Shown here piece by piece: positions 7,664-15,972 of a DNA stretch of 64,000 nt (positions are counted from its first letter, which is position 1; the number at the start of each line of letters is the position of its first letter). The position numbers and the translations under genes were made by a program. Origin of the DNA: JAZDDE01 sp039714435 (GTDB lineage Bacteria; Gemmatimonadota; Gemmatimonadetes; Palauibacterales; Palauibacteraceae). The notes beneath the pieces were generated by a model, which made no database searches, was not told the DNA's origin, and saw nothing but the letters and a program-made list of their open reading frames with translations. The DNA lies in the NCBI GenBank assembly GCA_039714435.1, contig JBDLJJ010000001.1, forward strand, positions 1 through 64,000. The letters run 5' to 3'.

Positions 7664-9943
7664 TCAGGCGCTGACCTTTCCGTCCGTGACGGCTTCCCCG
7701 ATCGGCTGACTGTCACCAATCCCGTTGCCTGCTGTCACGCCGCCCGGATAATCGATACGGCGGTGGTAGAGTCCGGTGAGGATACGGTCGAACTGAACCT
7801 TCACTTTCTCCAGATCCGCCAGCGTGAGAGGACAGTCGTCCAGTTGCCGGGCCCGAATCCTCTCGTCCACGATGTGGTCGATCAGCTCCCGGATGCTCTC
7901 CGGGTTCGGGTCGCCGAGCACCCTCGAAGATGACTCCACTCCGTCGGCCAGCATCACGATCGCCGTCTCTCGACTCTGCGGCCTCGGACCCGCGTAGGCG
8001 AAGTCGCCGGGATCCAGATCTACCGCCCCTTCTTCGCGGGCCCTGTCGAGAAAGTATTCGATGGCCATCGTGCCATGGTGTTCCCTGATAAAGCACTGGA
8101 TGGTCTGCGGCAGCCGGCGCTCGGACGCCAGCCGCACACCCTCACTGACGTGATCGCGGATGATCTCGGCGCTCCTGGCGGGCGGCAGCCGGTCGTGCGG
8201 ATTTCGGCCGGAAGGTTGGTTCTCCACAAAGAAATGCGGCTGTACCATCTTTCCGATGTCATGATAGTAGGATCCGACCCGAGCCAGGACCGGATTCGCC
8301 CCGATTGCGACGCAGGCGGCCTCAGCCAGGTTAGCCACATTGATGGAGTGAGCGTGCGTGCCGGGAGCCTTCAGAGACAGGTCACGCAGAAGAGGCCCGT
8401 TGAGATCCGACAGCTCCAGCAGGGTCTGGTCCGTGGTCCGCCCGGTGAGGCGCTCCAGAAGCGGTAGAGCTGCGCCCATCGCCAGCGCCGTGCACAGGGT
8501 GGCGTTGATGCTGCCCCAGAGGAACGTCTGCCACACCGTGGACAGCGGAAGCGGACGAATGCCGGCGATGGCCGCTCCCGCCAGCAGGTAGGCAACAGAA
8601 ATACCGGCGATCACGAACCACCCCTGCGCGCGCCGCCGCATGCCGCGCGCGCCGATCGTAGCCGCGCCGCCGCCGGCGATCATGAGCAGCGCCACGTCGA
8701 GGCCGAAGAAGGCCATCTGTCCGGCTACCAGCGCCGCCGCAAACATTACGACGACAAGAGCTACGAGGCCGTCGTACAGGATGCCGATGTTGAGAGCCAG
8801 GAAAGCGATCGGAATCAATGCCTGGCTGGCCGAGCCCGCCGCGATAAGGCTCGCCACTACGAGCACGAAGACGAGATGAGCCATCACGATCGTCACTGCC
8901 CGTACGTCGCGATACATCTCGGGCCGGAAGAACAGCAGAACGAGCGCCACGCCACCGACCAGGAGCAGACCGTAAAGGACACTTCCGGCCAGCGCGGCCG
9001 CTCCGCCCGCTCCGCTGGCTATCCCGCGCTGGACGAGCTCGTTGTTGTAGGCCCGCAGGCGCTCCGCTTCGGGGCGCCCGACCCTCTCGTGCGCGGAGAT
9101 AAGGCGTTCACCTTCGAGGAAGAACCCGGCCGTCGTATCCACCGCGGCCCTGGCTTCGGCGCGGGCCATTTCGGTGGCGCTGCCATCGTGAACAAGGCTC
9201 GGCTGCGCGAACCTTACCAGCAGGTTCTGGTACAGCCTGAAGACATCCGCCCCGGCCGAACTGGGAGCCAGCGCCGCAGCGGCCTGGAAGAACTGCCCCA
9301 CCGTTACGACCGAGTCACGATCCACCATCAGATCGGCGTCGCGCGTCTTGACCACGATGCGGCTGGTCGTAAGCCCCTGCATGTCGAGCCCTGGCGCCAC
9401 CCCGGAGGGGAGCATGGACTCGTACGCCGAAGTGAGCGCCTGCCTCAGTTCGGCGCTGCTGGCCTCATCGGCCAGGTAGGATAGCTGCGCCGCCGTCGTT
9501 CCCATTCCGAGAGACCTGAGGTAGCGCTGGATTCCGGCTGAATCCTGATCGCCCGCGGCGGCGGCCGCTTCGCTCAGCGAGGCGAAAAAATCGTCCGTGC
9601 GGGCCACCGCGGTATCCACCGCGGCCGTGTCGAGCACGAAAACGGGCGGTACGCTGTGCGCCGCCTCGTCTCGCTCCACTTTCAGCCTGCCGGGAGACTT
9701 GGGAACTACGAAATCGAACGAGGCGATCACATCTTCCGCTGCGACCATTCCTTCCTGCAGAGCTACCGCATCCGGAACCGGAACGCGCGGAAACAGCATC
9801 GGCATTAGCAGCGCGACCCCGACGACCAGGAGTATGCGATAGCCGTGATGGATCACACGAGCCGGCACCGAGTCACCCGGAGACCTGCTCAAGGCCCGAA
9901 ACGCCTGGCGCACAGCGGCCAGCGCCGACTCCACTCTTCCCAC
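7664..9943 (-). CDS. pgpH: 7TM-HD family membrane phosphohydrolase, PgpH-like c-di-AMP phosphodiesterase
   Basis: 759 residues: one N-terminal membrane helix (about 30-47), a large periplasmic 7TMR-HD extracellular domain to about 310, roughly seven membrane helices (about 315-510), then a cytosolic HDIG domain. Seen catalytic motifs: APGTHAHSINVANLAEAA, YYHDIGK (HD pair) and IREHHGT, plus DGVESSSR. Known PgpH proteins hydrolyse cyclic di-AMP; I see no diadenylate cyclase in this window, so the substrate is inferred from family only. GTG start overlapping the phoH stop by one base (TAGTG). Translationally coupled member of the aspS-phoH-pgpH-ybeY operon. Confidence 0.9.
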   Translation of the reverse strand: MGRVESALAAVRQAFRALSRSPGDSVPARVIHHGYRILLVVGVALLMPMLFPRVPVPDAVALQEGMVAAEDVIASFDFVVPKSPGRLKVERDEAAHSVPPVFVLDTAAVDTAVARTDDFFASLSEAAAAAGDQDSAGIQRYLRSLGMGTTAAQLSYLADEASSAELRQALTSAYESMLPSGVAPGLDMQGLTTSRIVVKTRDADLMVDRDSVVTVGQFFQAAAALAPSSAGADVFRLYQNLLVRFAQPSLVHDGSATEMARAEARAAVDTTAGFFLEGERLISAHERVGRPEAERLRAYNNELVQRGIASGAGGAAALAGSVLYGLLLVGGVALVLLFFRPEMYRDVRAVTIVMAHLVFVLVVASLIAAGSASQALIPIAFLALNIGILYDGLVALVVVMFAAALVAGQMAFFGLDVALLMIAGGGAATIGARGMRRRAQGWFVIAGISVAYLLAGAAIAGIRPLPLSTVWQTFLWGSINATLCTALAMGAALPLLERLTGRTTDQTLLELSDLNGPLLRDLSLKAPGTHAHSINVANLAEAACVAIGANPVLARVGSYYHDIGKMVQPHFFVENQPSGRNPHDRLPPARSAEIIRDHVSEGVRLASERRLPQTIQCFIREHHGTMAIEYFLDRAREEGAVDLDPGDFAYAGPRPQSRETAIVMLADGVESSSRVLGDPNPESIRELIDHIVDERIRARQLDDCPLTLADLEKVKVQFDRILTGLYHRRIDYPGGVTAGNGIGDSQPIGEAVTDGKVSA

Positions 9944-10965
9944 TACCCTTCGTCTCCGTGTTCGGCGTAGGCCCGGATGATGTCCTTGACGAGACGGTGG
10001 CGAACCACGTCGTGCTCGCTCAGGTACACAAATTCGATGCCTTCAACGGCCGGAAGGATGCCCTCGATCTCCAGCAGGCCGGAATCCTCCGGACGCGGCA
10101 GGTCGATCTGCGTCTTGTCGCCGGTGATAACCGTGCGGGAATTCGTGCCGAGCCTGGTCAGGAACATCTTCATCTGCGCCGTGGTGGCGTTCTGCGCCTC
10201 ATCCAGGATCAGGAACGCGTCTGACAGGGTCCGGCCTCTCATGTAGGCCAGGGGCGCTATCTCGATCGTGTTGTCGTCGATCGCCCGCTGCAGCCGGTCT
10301 GCCGGGAGCATGTCCTGGAGAGCATCGTACAGGGGACGAAGATACGGATCGACCTTTTCCCGTATGTCTCCGGGAAGGAATCCCAGGGCCTCACCAGCTT
10401 CGACAGCCGGCCGGGTCAAAATGATCCGGCTGACCCGTTTCCGGACGAGAGAGTCCAGCGCCATCGCGACTCCGAGGTACGTCTTCCCCGTGCCGGCCGG
10501 GCCGATTCCAACCGCAATGTCATTGTCCCGAATGGCCTTCAAATACAGGCCCTGCCCGGCCGACCGAGGCCGAATCGATCGCCGTGCGCCCGGCAGCGTG
10601 ACCGCCACCTCTTCGTCCGCCGCTTCGGCGGAGGTGGACTCGCCGCCTTCGGCCGCGCCCGCGCCGTCCTCGGATTGTGCCTCCGCCAGAAAGCGCTCCA
10701 CATCTCCCGGGCCGAACGGCCGCTCCAGGCGGGCGAGCTTGATCATGCGCTGCGCCACCGGCGTGCAGCGTTCGACCGACTCGGGCGAGCCCGACAGAAT
10801 GAGGTGATCGCGCCTCATGATGACGCGGCAGTCGCCCAGCTTGGCCAGCGCCTTGAGATTGACGTCGTTCACGCCCGCTAGCATAAGCTCGTCGGCTCCC
10901 TCACTGGGCAGACTGTGCTGGACCGCCGTTGTTTCCTGTGTCTGGCCGGTTGCCTTGCCGCTCAT
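9943..10965 (-). CDS. phoH: PhoH-family ATPase (YbeZ type)
   Basis: 340-residue P-loop ATPase associated with RNA metabolism; in many bacteria it partners YbeY. Seen: N-terminal KH-like/PhoH-specific region, a variable acidic Ala/Glu/Ser linker (about 110-130), Walker A GPAGTGKTY, RPAVEAGEALGFLPGD, and Walker B FLILDEAQNAT followed by TRLGTNSRTVITGD. Start ATG overlaps the aspS stop (ATGA). Biochemical role is inferred from the family: predicted ATPase and possible RNA helicase activity. Confidence 0.94.
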   Translation of the reverse strand: MSGKATGQTQETTAVQHSLPSEGADELMLAGVNDVNLKALAKLGDCRVIMRRDHLILSGSPESVERCTPVAQRMIKLARLERPFGPGDVERFLAEAQSEDGAGAAEGGESTSAEAADEEVAVTLPGARRSIRPRSAGQGLYLKAIRDNDIAVGIGPAGTGKTYLGVAMALDSLVRKRVSRIILTRPAVEAGEALGFLPGDIREKVDPYLRPLYDALQDMLPADRLQRAIDDNTIEIAPLAYMRGRTLSDAFLILDEAQNATTAQMKMFLTRLGTNSRTVITGDKTQIDLPRPEDSGLLEIEGILPAVEGIEFVYLSEHDVVRHRLVKDIIRAYAEHGDEG

Positions 10966-12824
10966 TCGGCCTGCCTGAGCCGAAGCCCGAGCTCGGCCAG
11001 GCCCGCATCGTCGACCGGCGACGGGGAGCCCTCCATGAGCCCGCGGGCAGCCGATGTCTTGGGGAAGGCGATCACCTCCCGAATCGAGTCGGCCCCGACG
11101 AGAAGAGTGACCAGGCGATCCAGCCCCATACCGAATCCGCCATGGGGCGGCACTCCGTGCTGAAAGGAATCCAGCAGGAATCCGAAGCGCTCCTGAATCT
11201 GCTCTTCAGACATTCCGAGAGTTCTGAAAATCGTCGTCTGAAGCTCAGGGTCATGACAGCGAATGCTCCCGCTCACCAACTCCACGCCGTTGACGACGAG
11301 GTCGTAGGCGTGCGACAGGTTCTCGTATGGCTCCTCCGAGATTCGACTCGGGGTCGGGTCCAGTGGCATACAGAAGGGGTTGTGGCTGTAGGTGGGCAGA
11401 CCCGTTTCGGGATCCGGTTCGAATAGCGGAAATCTGGTGATCCAGGCGCACTCGAAGCCCTCAGCTACCGCGCCGAGCAGCTGGGCCGCGTGCCGCCGCA
11501 GAACGTCCAGGGCCGGGCCCGTCTCGGAGTCCGGACCCGCTACGAGGAAGAGAAGATCCCCTTCGTCCACCCCGTGCTCATTCCGCAGCTTCTCGCCCAG
11601 TGCTTCATCGACGAACTTGGCCGGAGCTCCAGACCAGGCATCTGGATTCCGCTTCAGCCACATGGCGCCCTTGGCTCCCGCGGACTGCGCCATCTCGTTC
11701 GCCTCGTCCAGCTGGCGCCTCGACAGAGCTGCTCCTCCGGGTATTCGCAGACCCCGAATTCGTCCGCCCGACGCGCTCGCCGATTCGAAAATTCCGAAGC
11801 CGATGCCGGTCAGACAGTCTGTCAGGTCCTGGATTCGCCACGAAATGCGCAGGTCGGGTTTGTCGGACCCGAAGAACTCCATGGCGTTGGCGTAGGTCAG
11901 GCGCCGGAAGGGCAGATCCAGCTCGACCTGCACGGTCTCCCGAAACACGCGATCCAGCATCTTCTCACACACAGCGAACACGTCCTGTTCCTCGACGAAG
12001 GACATTTCGAGGTCGATCTGAGTGTGCTCCGGTTGCCGGTCGGCACGCAGATCTTCGTCCCGTAGGCAGCGCGCCAGCTGGTAATACCGATCGAAACCGG
12101 CCGCCATCAAGAGCTGCTTGTAAATCTGCGGAGACTGGGGCAGCGCGTAGAACTCGCCCGGGTGGACACGGCTCGGGACCAGATAGTCGCGGGCTCCCTC
12201 AGGCGTTCGGCGAGTCAGAAACGGCGTCTCAACCTCCAGGAACCCCTCTTCGTTGAGGGCGGCCCGGGCGGCGGTGACGGCGCGGTGGCGGATCTCGAAG
12301 TTGCGCAGCATGTCCGGCCGGCGAAGGTCCAGAACCCTGTGGCGCAGCCGCAGCTCCTCGGAGGGAAGCTCCTCCTCCGGGGGTACGGCTACCAGTATGG
12401 GCAGCGGAGCGGCCCGCGACAGCAGCTCCAGAGACTCCACCTGGATTTCCACGGCTCCGGTACTCATGTCGGTGTTGACCATCTCGGGCGGACGCGCACG
12501 CACGACACCGCTCACGACGACGACGTCTTCGGGCCCTAGTTTGCCCGCCAGGGCCAGTGCTTGCTCGTTCGTCCAATCGGGCCGAAACGAGAGCTGCACC
12601 AGGCCGGCCCGGTCTCTCAGATCGATGAAGAAAAGGCCACCCAGATCGCGTCTGCGATGAACCCAGCCCGCGACTCGAACGGTGCGGTCGGTCCAAGAAG
12701 CGTCGAGATCTCCACACGGCGAGTCGCGCAGGGCGGTCGCCAGTGAAGTCGCAGCGCTGGGCGCGGCTGGAGAAACGGTTTCAGTCAAAGTGGATTGATC
12801 CTCCTGGAGCGCACGGTCTGCCAT
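10962..12824 (-). CDS. aspS: Aspartate-tRNA ligase
   Basis: Class II synthetase of the bacterial type with the GAD insertion domain; about 620 residues. Seen: OB-fold anticodon-binding start VAGWVHRRRDLGGLFFIDLRDR, motif 2 region FYALPQSPQIYKQLLM and YYQLARCLRDEDLRADRQPEHTQ, and motif 3 GFGMGLDRLVTLL. A separate asnS gene lies at 54.4 kb, so direct Asn-tRNA charging is available and this enzyme need not be non-discriminating. The N-terminus carries some 35 residues before the OB fold. I use ATG 12824; TTG 12833 and TTG 12788 (11 bases after AGGAGG) are alternatives. First gene of a six-gene operon with its own promoter. Confidence 0.95.
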   Translation of the reverse strand: MADRALQEDQSTLTETVSPAAPSAATSLATALRDSPCGDLDASWTDRTVRVAGWVHRRRDLGGLFFIDLRDRAGLVQLSFRPDWTNEQALALAGKLGPEDVVVVSGVVRARPPEMVNTDMSTGAVEIQVESLELLSRAAPLPILVAVPPEEELPSEELRLRHRVLDLRRPDMLRNFEIRHRAVTAARAALNEEGFLEVETPFLTRRTPEGARDYLVPSRVHPGEFYALPQSPQIYKQLLMAAGFDRYYQLARCLRDEDLRADRQPEHTQIDLEMSFVEEQDVFAVCEKMLDRVFRETVQVELDLPFRRLTYANAMEFFGSDKPDLRISWRIQDLTDCLTGIGFGIFESASASGGRIRGLRIPGGAALSRRQLDEANEMAQSAGAKGAMWLKRNPDAWSGAPAKFVDEALGEKLRNEHGVDEGDLLFLVAGPDSETGPALDVLRRHAAQLLGAVAEGFECAWITRFPLFEPDPETGLPTYSHNPFCMPLDPTPSRISEEPYENLSHAYDLVVNGVELVSGSIRCHDPELQTTIFRTLGMSEEQIQERFGFLLDSFQHGVPPHGGFGMGLDRLVTLLVGADSIREVIAFPKTSAARGLMEGSPSPVDDAGLAELGLRLRQAE

Positions 12825-12877
12825 GCCTGACAAGTGGGGTGATCTGGATCCCGTGCGTGGTGCATTATCGGCCGCCC

Positions 12878-12906
12878 AAGATACCCCGGCCCTTGCGGGC
12901 CAGCAA
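12878..12906 (-). promoter_or_regulatory. aspS promoter (TTGCTG-N17-TATCTT)
   Basis: On the minus strand TTGCTG (12906-12901), a 17-base spacer and TATCTT (12883-12878). The spacer holds a GGCCC-TTGC-GGGCC dyad. The predicted start is about 12871, giving a 5' leader of some 45 bases to ATG 12824. The -10 and the following bases, TATCTTGGGCGGCC, are identical over 14 bases to the promoter of the subtilase gene at 23.1 kb. On the plus strand the same gap contains TATATT (12941-12946), a plausible -10 for rlmN, without a clear -35. Confidence 0.6.
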
Positions 12907-12992
12907 GCAACACGGCAGCGTTCGAGCCCTAGTTTCCGGGTATATTCTCCGTTCGCGGCGGGCCGTTTGTGGCCGCCCGCTCAAAGGGCCAT

Positions 12993-14054
12993 ATGACGCT
13001 ACAGCCTCTTCTGGACATGTCTCCGTCGGACGCCGAGCAGTCGCTGACGGACTTCCTGGCGGCACGTGGCGAGGAGCCATATCGGGCCCGGCAGATCCTG
13101 TCATGGGTTTATGAGCACAGAGCGACCTCATTCGCGGATATGAGTTCGCTGCCCGCCCCGGTCAGAACCGCGCTAGCGGACGAATACTCGTTGACACTTC
13201 TGAGCGAAGCCTTTTCAGCCAGATCCAGAGACGGGACACTGAAGCACCTGTGGGCCCTGGACGACGGCGAGCAGGTGGAGTCGGTGTTAATCCCCGTGGA
13301 AGGACGCGTCACGCTGTGTATTTCCTCGCAGGTGGGCTGCGCGCTGGGCTGTGGGTTCTGCGCCACCGGTATGTTCGGTTTTCGGCGGCAGCTCAGTGCT
13401 GCCGAGATCGCGGCCCAGTTTCGAGAGGCCGACGGAGCTTCACGGCGGGCCTTCGGCCGGCCCGTATCGAATCTCGTCTACATGGGAATGGGCGAGCCTT
13501 TCGCCAACGCGGACGCGGTCTTCACGTCGCTGTCCGTGATTCACGGCGGTTTCGGCTTCGGAGCCCGCCGAATCACAGTGTCCACCGTAGGCCTGATCCC
13601 CGGAATTCGGCGCCTGGCCGCCCGCCCGGAAGCGTTTCGGCTGGCGGTTTCTCTGCACGCGCCAAACCATGAGCTGCGGATGACGCTTGTCCCCATCGAG
13701 CAGCGCTACCCCCTGCCGGAGCTGTTCGAGGCGCTGCGGGACTACCAGAAGATCAAGAATAGGCGAATCACATTCGAGTACACCCTGATCGAAGGGATCA
13801 ACGACTCGGTCGAGCTGGCGGACCAGCTGGCCGATATTTCCACTGGCCTGGACGTATTCGTTAACCTGATTCCGCTCAACCCGGTCCCGGGAATCGATTT
13901 GCGCCCCAGCCCGAGGCGGCAGGTGGACAAGTTTCGTATGGCTCTCGAGGCGCGCGGAATTCCGGCCGCCGTGCGCCAGCCACGGGGACGGGATATCGCC
14001 GCGGCCTGCGGTCAGCTTCGACTTGAGCGCGACGCGGCGGCTACGTCTCGGTAG
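12993..14054 (+). CDS. rlmN: Dual-specificity 23S rRNA A2503/tRNA A37 C2-methyltransferase RlmN
   Basis: Radical-SAM methyltransferase, 353 residues. Seen: the CxxxCxxC cluster motif as CALGCGFCATG, SLHAPNHELR, VFVNLIPLNPVPG and the C-terminal RQPRGRDIAAACGQL containing the methyl-accepting Cys. ATG 12993 is chosen because AAAGGG lies 4 bases upstream; an upstream GTG at 12969 is in frame but has no such site. The last 215 bases are unusual: 13836-13950 is repeated downstream of fic (see repeat and pseudogene entries), which shows that recombination has occurred inside this gene. The reading frame itself is intact, so the gene should be functional. Confidence 0.96.
   Translation: MTLQPLLDMSPSDAEQSLTDFLAARGEEPYRARQILSWVYEHRATSFADMSSLPAPVRTALADEYSLTLLSEAFSARSRDGTLKHLWALDDGEQVESVLIPVEGRVTLCISSQVGCALGCGFCATGMFGFRRQLSAAEIAAQFREADGASRRAFGRPVSNLVYMGMGEPFANADAVFTSLSVIHGGFGFGARRITVSTVGLIPGIRRLAARPEAFRLAVSLHAPNHELRMTLVPIEQRYPLPELFEALRDYQKIKNRRITFEYTLIEGINDSVELADQLADISTGLDVFVNLIPLNPVPGIDLRPSPRRQVDKFRMALEARGIPAAVRQPRGRDIAAACGQLRLERDAAATSR
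13836..13950 (+). repeat. Direct repeat copy 1, internal to rlmN
   Basis: This segment of rlmN (encoding ISTGLDVFVNLIPLNPVPG onward) recurs at 15388-15502 in the same orientation, offset 1552 bases, with no gaps and by my count 13 mismatches in 115 bases (about 89% identity). The two copies bracket the rlmN 3' end, the fic promoter region and fic. Confidence 0.95.
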
Positions 14055-14162
14055 GGGGTGGTTTGCCAAGAGGTCGTGTCGGCCTATTGCTATCCTGACC
14101 CAAAACGCGATCTTGGTTCAGTTTAATTCATAAGTTGAACTATAGAGACTGTCGGGATCAGA
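14055..14162 (+). promoter_or_regulatory. AT-rich upstream region of fic
   Basis: About 108 bases between the rlmN stop and the fic start, clearly richer in A and T than the surrounding DNA, especially 14100-14150. It holds the dyad GTTCA ... TGAAC (14117-14140 approximately) and TATAGA at 14141-14146, which could act as a -10 about 17 bases before the start. A TTGGTT at 14113-14118 is 22 bases from it, too far for a standard promoter. Probably the regulatory region that travelled with fic. Confidence 0.4.
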
Positions 14163-15359
14163 ATGCGCGGAGAGCACATCCCCTGTATGTGGGAGTGGAA
14201 TCCCACTCTTTACGCACCCGCTCGGTACCGCCGAGCCTGCAAGTTTGAGGCTTTCCTTCCATACCCGCTAGCCCTCTCTGACTTCAACCTGAGCGCTGAG
14301 ATTGCAGGCATCGTTTCTGACGCAGAACAGGCAATTCTGAAGCTCAATGCACGGGCAGACCCGGCTCTTACACCACTGGCTCGCCTTCTCCTCCGCACTG
14401 AGTCCATCGCATCCTCTAAGGTCGAGGGCCTGCAGGTTGGAATCCGACAGCTCGCTCGCGCCGAGTCGAGGATGGAGACGGGAGGCAAAATCTCGCGAAC
14501 CGTCCTCGAGGTCATCGGCAACATCGATGCGATGGAGCTAGCTGTAGAGCAAGCTGCTGCGGCCGATTCTGTTTGCCTCGGGCACATTACTGAAATCCAT
14601 CGAGAATTGATGGCAAACGCTCCCAACTCTCGATGCGCGGGAGTGGTGCGTACTGAACAGAACTGGATTGGCGGAAACGATTACAATCCTTGCGGCGCCG
14701 ACTTCGTGCCACCGCCACCAGAGCACGTAGACCGACTCCTACAGGATCTGTGTGAGGCGATTGCGGATGAATCCCTTTCTCCTCTCGTTCAGGCCGCGAT
14801 GGTGCACGGACAATTCGAAACCATCCACCCTTTTGACGACGGAAACGGCCGCACCGGTCGCGCCTTGATCCATGTGGTGCTCCGAAGGAGAGGGGTGGCG
14901 GTGTCCTACGTTCCTCCGATCAGCGTCATGCTAGCCAGGGATCGGACCGGATATATAAATGGCCTCGTCGAGTTCAGGGAAGACCAGATCGGCTCTTGGA
15001 TCGCCGGTTTCGCAGCAGCGGCGGCTCAAGCCGCAAGGTTAGCTGAATGCTATCTGGAGGCCGTCAACCTCCAAATGGATGAGTGGAGAAAACGGCTTTC
15101 GCAGGGCCCCAACCCCAGAGCCGATGCGGCGGCCTGGGCGTTAATCGAGGTTCTTCCCGCACACCCAATCATCACGACCCCGGTAGCCGCCGCCGCGACT
15201 GGCAGAGCCAAGGCGGCAGTCCACCAAGCGGTTAGTCAGCTAACCGATTGTGGCGTATTGGAAGCGATCTCATCGTCCAAACGCAACCGGTCTTGGGAAG
15301 TGATGGGTCTTCTGGAACTTCTGGAGAACCTTGAGGCGGGTGAAATGCCAACGGGTTAG
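14163..15359 (+). CDS. Fic family protein with autoinhibitory helix and C-terminal winged helix
   Basis: Fic-domain enzyme expected to transfer AMP (or another nucleotide moiety) to protein hydroxyls. Seen in 398 residues: N-terminal Fic_N-type region with the inhibitory motif SSKVEG at 84-89 ([S/T]xxxE[G/N], Glu88), so this is a class II, self-inhibited Fic; the active loop HPFDDGNGRTGR at 222-233 with catalytic His222; and a C-terminal winged-helix-like segment (about 325-398, TGRAKAAVHQAVSQLTDCGVL). The catalytic residues are complete. Base composition and codon use are visibly more AT-rich than in neighbouring genes, and the gene lies between two copies of an rlmN fragment, so it was probably acquired by recombination. 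No antitoxin-like gene flanks it. Target unknown. Confidence 0.92.
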   Translation: MRGEHIPCMWEWNPTLYAPARYRRACKFEAFLPYPLALSDFNLSAEIAGIVSDAEQAILKLNARADPALTPLARLLLRTESIASSKVEGLQVGIRQLARAESRMETGGKISRTVLEVIGNIDAMELAVEQAAAADSVCLGHITEIHRELMANAPNSRCAGVVRTEQNWIGGNDYNPCGADFVPPPPEHVDRLLQDLCEAIADESLSPLVQAAMVHGQFETIHPFDDGNGRTGRALIHVVLRRRGVAVSYVPPISVMLARDRTGYINGLVEFREDQIGSWIAGFAAAAAQAARLAECYLEAVNLQMDEWRKRLSQGPNPRADAAAWALIEVLPAHPIITTPVAAAATGRAKAAVHQAVSQLTDCGVLEAISSSKRNRSWEVMGLLELLENLEAGEMPTG

Positions 15360-15387
15360 CCCACCCCTTCCTGGCGCACGCGCCGGC

Positions 15388-15502
15388 ATCTCCACCCGCC
15401 TGGACGTGTTCGTCAACCTGATTCCGCTCAACCAGGTCCCGGGAATCATTTGGCGCCCCAGCCCCAGACGGCAGGTGGAGAAGTTTCGCATGGCTCTCGA
15501 GG
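15388..15502 (+). pseudogene. rlmN internal fragment (direct repeat copy 2)
   Basis: Decayed or truncated rlmN piece encoding STRLDVFVNLIPLNQVPG and PRRQVEKFRMALEE in a frame without a start codon or the essential C-terminal Cys region. It matches rlmN residues about 282-319. Homology begins abruptly at 15388, 29 bases after the fic stop and directly after a GGCGC-AC-GCGCC dyad, and ends at 15502, 15 bases before the end of the convergent lytR_C gene. Both rlmN ends are missing, so excision between the repeats would not restore a normal rlmN terminus. Confidence 0.93.
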
Positions 15503-15516
15503 AGAGGCTGGAGCTG

Positions 15517-15972
15517 CTAGCGGCTGCCGCTGAAGGAGCGCCAGTCCTGGCCCAGAATCACGGTGGCGTCAAGGCGGAGATCCGGCCGGGGTTCGTGCAC
15601 GACGGGCGGACCGCCCAGCGAATCGGCCACCTCGGCGGCGGCCCCGGCGACCCCGCTGCGATCTACCACGGTGGTCCGTTCGTAGTCGAACCGCTTCGCG
15701 TTGCCGTAGGTCTTTACGTCGAAGCCCATGGCGCGCAGCCGGTCGGCCACCTGCTCGGCCGCGCCCTTCTCCCCCGCCCCGTTCAGCACCTCGACCCCGA
15801 TTCGGTCATCCAGGGGCGCGCGGCCGGCCGTGGCCGGACGTCCCGAGAACACCCCCGGAGGCCCGCCTGCATCGAGCCGCGTATGCCGCCACTCGAGCCA
15901 GAATGAACCGACAAGTACTCCGACGCCGACCAGTACGGCCACGACCAGGAGTGTGTGGAGCCTATTCTTCAC
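15517..15972 (-). CDS. LytR C-terminal-domain protein, single-pass membrane anchored
   Basis: 151 residues: short basic start MKNRLH, one membrane helix (TLLVVAVLVGVGVLVGSFWL, about 7-26), a linker, then a LytR_C domain of two alpha/beta units (IGVEVLNGAGEKGAAEQVADRL; TTVVDRSGVAGAAAEVADSLG) ending in DATVILGQDW. The domain is commonly found at the end of LytR-CpsA-Psr wall-polymer ligases, but here it stands alone without the catalytic domain. It overlaps the upstream yqeK gene by 11 bases. In many bacteria a yqeK-lytR_C pair is followed by rsfS; here the next DNA is the rlmN fragment and fic. Confidence 0.85.
   Translation of the reverse strand: MKNRLHTLLVVAVLVGVGVLVGSFWLEWRHTRLDAGGPPGVFSGRPATAGRAPLDDRIGVEVLNGAGEKGAAEQVADRLRAMGFDVKTYGNAKRFDYERTTVVDRSGVAGAAAEVADSLGGPPVVHEPRPDLRLDATVILGQDWRSFSGSR

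Noticed and set aside
14055..15387. fic as part of a toxin-antitoxin pair or integrative element
   Set aside because: No antitoxin gene, integrase, transposase, tRNA site or terminal inverted repeats are visible; only the rlmN repeat supports mobility.
15331..15906. Plus-strand frame covering the rlmN fragment
   Set aside because: Only the 115-bp piece is rlmN-like; the rest is antisense to lytR_C, so it is scored as a pseudogene fragment, not a gene.
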